Assembly: GCA_963556195.1 (NCBI GenBank)
Contig: OY744520.1
Span: 147,656,929-147,720,928 of the forward strand
Direction of reading: 5' to 3'
DNA length: 64,000 bases
Source of the DNA: Sepiola atlantica
Taxonomy: Eukaryota; Mollusca; Cephalopoda; Sepiida; Sepiolidae
Part shown: positions 62,308 through 64,000 of the stretch, in pieces
Position numbering within the stretch: position 1 is the stretch's first letter
How the letters are laid out: every line of letters starts with the position of its first letter
Made by a program: the position numbers and the translations under genes
Notes under the pieces: model-generated
Database searches by the model: none
What the model saw: the letters and a program-made list of their open reading frames with translations, nothing else
Told to the model about the DNA's origin: nothing

Positions 62308-62656
62308 CTCTGATATATTTCAATTCTTCAGCAGCAAAGGTACAGTTTGGCGTCTCAGTGGTTTCGCAGAGAAACACAGTTTTGTGCAGTTGCCCTTCTG
62401 GAGTAAAAAGTTGTGAACTGTGTTTCAAAATGGCTGCAGACGTAGAGTGAAAACAGCTTCTGAACTTGCCACAAAAAGACTACTTTTGCTTGGCTCATAA
62501 AATACTACTCTTAAGAAACAGAGCCTGTGATTGGTTAGCGATCTGACAAGACTATTGCTTATTTCCCTATAAGTGCCATAGAAATGCTATAGAGAGGTTT
62601 GTGAACCTTACCTAGTTGCTGGTGTCTAATGCCCCATGGTGCTTAATACCCCGGTT

Positions 62657-62661
<5 letters not shown>

Positions 62662-62699
<38 letters not shown>

Positions 62700-62742
62700 A
62701 ATATGTTACATTTCTATATACATGCAACTCTTAATAATTCAT

Positions 62743-62783
<41 letters not shown>

Positions 62784-62831
62784 AATATGTTACATTTCTA
62801 TATACATGCAACTCTTAATAATTCATACAGT

Positions 62832-62900
<69 letters not shown>
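62662..62900. repeat. (TA)n tracts with a duplicated 55-bp spacer
   Basis: TTTGAATATGTTACATTTCT through AATAATTCATACA occurs at 62697-62745 and again at 62780-62830, each followed by TA repeats. One slippage or duplication event explains it. Confidence 0.93.
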
Positions 62901-62904
<4 letters not shown>

Positions 62905-62906
<2 letters not shown>

Positions 62907-63630
62907 ATGTGTGGGTGGGTAATATATATGTTGGATATATATGCGTAGATCTATATCATTAATCCATCAGTAACGAAATGAAACACAGCACACAAACACT
63001 AATTAAATAACACGCCTATATATTACTATTAATACATAAACACCCACATATCTAATTTTACCGCGGTTGTAGATTTTTCTATCATTTATAAATGTTCACA
63101 GACTAAGAATAGTATTATTTTAGGCAAAAATACATGTCAATTAAAAAATCATTTTACTTAGCACATTTAAGACTGGCTATTTACAAAGATAACATCTCGG
63201 TGCGGTTCAGCAGTACAATTGCACGCGGGTCGACATAGGGTGTTAAGACAAAGAAGCTTTGTGCAAGAACATTTGAAAAAAAACGCTGTAGAAACTTAAA
63301 AATGTCCAGATTTTCATACAAAATTCCTATACAATAGAGTTTTAGTAAAATATAACATTTTAATAAAAAAAGTAAACCGTCGTCCGGAATTTGAAAATCA
63401 AAGTTATACTTACATTCATAATTTACATTATTTTTATTTTCTATCAGTTTTAGTTTTTATTATAGATATAAAAAAAATTATTTTTGTACAAACTAAACAT
63501 TTAACAGATAAATGGGAACTTCAATAGAATATTCTAATATGTATGTATGTAATATAGAAATCAAATATTCGTCCCAGAAAAGAGCTCCTTCAGTTATGAG
63601 TACTTAAACTCCAGTAAAATAGAAATATAT
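62905..63630. other. AT-rich DNA, nothing recognised
   Basis: No repeat partner or coding signal seen. Confidence 0.5.
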
Positions 63631-63639
63631 ATATATATA

Positions 63640-64000
63640 CAGGGTGTCTCAAAAAATGTACTCACTCTTAGAATGACGAGAAAACCTTTATTTATGAACA
63701 TAGAGAGAAATGAAATAGCTTCAAATACATGAAACAAATGTAATTGAAAAATCATGTTCGCAAATGTTCAAATTGATGTCCATTATAAATTTACTCACTC
63801 TTTTTTTTTTGTTTCAGATATTCTGAATTAATGAAGCCATGGCAAGAAATCAACTTAGTTTCGAAGAGAGAAAGTTTGTCCTGAAATGCTATTGGAAGAC
63901 CGAAAACGCCACTGAAGTGCAACGCCGGTTCACAAGGAAATTCGTAAAACCGCCACCGACGCGCCGGACCATTGCGCGCATCAGAGAAAAATTTGAAGCA
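63640..64000 (+). mobile_element. Mariner-like element, 5' part, cut by the window edge
   Basis: Starts TA then CAGGGTGTCTCAAAAAATGT, a mariner-type TIR. ATG at 63839 opens a frame that runs to the last base (54 codons), beginning MARNQLSFEERKFVLKCYWK and including RRTIARIREKF. This is the DUF4817-like helix-turn-helix found at the start of such transposases. No lesion is visible in the part present, so it may be younger than the copy at 52213. Confidence 0.75.

Larger units (their letters stand above)
59155..62661 (-). mobile_element. Complete Tigger/pogo-like DNA transposon, 3507 bp
   Basis: Terminal inverted repeats: left (C)GGTAAACCAGGGTTTTAGGC, right (minus strand) GGGTAAACCGGGGTATTAAG, both continuing into CACC. 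TA lies at each outer edge. A subterminal GGGGCA(A/T)TAGACACC block is present near both ends. It contains one minus-strand transposase gene with a 5' UTR intron and a nested solo LTR at 59486-60090. Confidence 0.9.

Overview
The window reads as intergenic or deep intronic DNA of a large, AT-rich, repeat-dense metazoan genome. The mix of Penelope-like retroelements, Jockey-type LINE, mariner and Tigger DNA transposons, a ZMYM1-like hAT relic and very many long (TA)n tracts fits a mollusc, most likely a cephalopod. That assignment is an inference: nothing here proves the species. I found no convincing host protein-coding gene, no canonical tRNA or rRNA gene, and no bacterial features. Nearly all open reading frames are transposon relics, their antisense shadows, or translations of satellite DNA.

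Layout. 0-4 kb: unique AT-rich DNA with two small dispersed repeats and simple sequence. 4.2-6.5 kb: 3' part of a Penelope-like element (PLE), copy A. 8.0-11.7 kb: the best PLE copy (D), with reverse transcriptase, GIY-YIG endonuclease and a hammerhead-like 3' motif. 11.7-17.5 kb: low-complexity and purine-rich DNA, two foldback elements nearby, a 41-bp tandem array and a diverged 38-40-bp array. 17.8-18.0 kb: a MITE. 19-20 kb and 24.8-26 kb: purine-rich arrays followed by the same dispersed repeat. 21.8-22.35 kb: a Helitron-like non-autonomous element. 22.4-24.6 kb: a decayed hAT/ZMYM1-like transposase. 27.8-28.6 kb: minisatellites leading into a dispersed repeat. 31-32.6 kb: the 3' end of a LINE on the minus strand. 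33.6-34.6 kb: a 76-bp minisatellite between direct repeats, then a foldback. 37-39.3 kb: a minus-strand PLE tail, a TIR element and other small repeats. 42.1-45.2 kb: a young Jockey-like LINE, the most intact coding sequence here. 49.8-52.1 kb: PLE copy B. 52.2-53.3 kb: a mariner-like transposase pseudogene. 54.1-54.5 kb: a mariner-type MITE. 56.4-59.1 kb: hammerhead-like repeat, trinucleotide array, LINE and PLE tails. 59.15-62.66 kb: a complete Tigger/pogo-like transposon whose transposase ends in a PHD finger, split by a solo LTR. 63.64 kb to the end: the start of another mariner-like element.

Two themes recur. PLE ends carry hairpins flanked by CTGATGA-like and GAAA cores, and a separate repeat in three copies can be drawn as a hammerhead-like fold. 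Elements that use TA as target (Tigger, mariners, MITE) lie directly inside or against (TA)n tracts, so the microsatellites and transposons appear structurally coupled.
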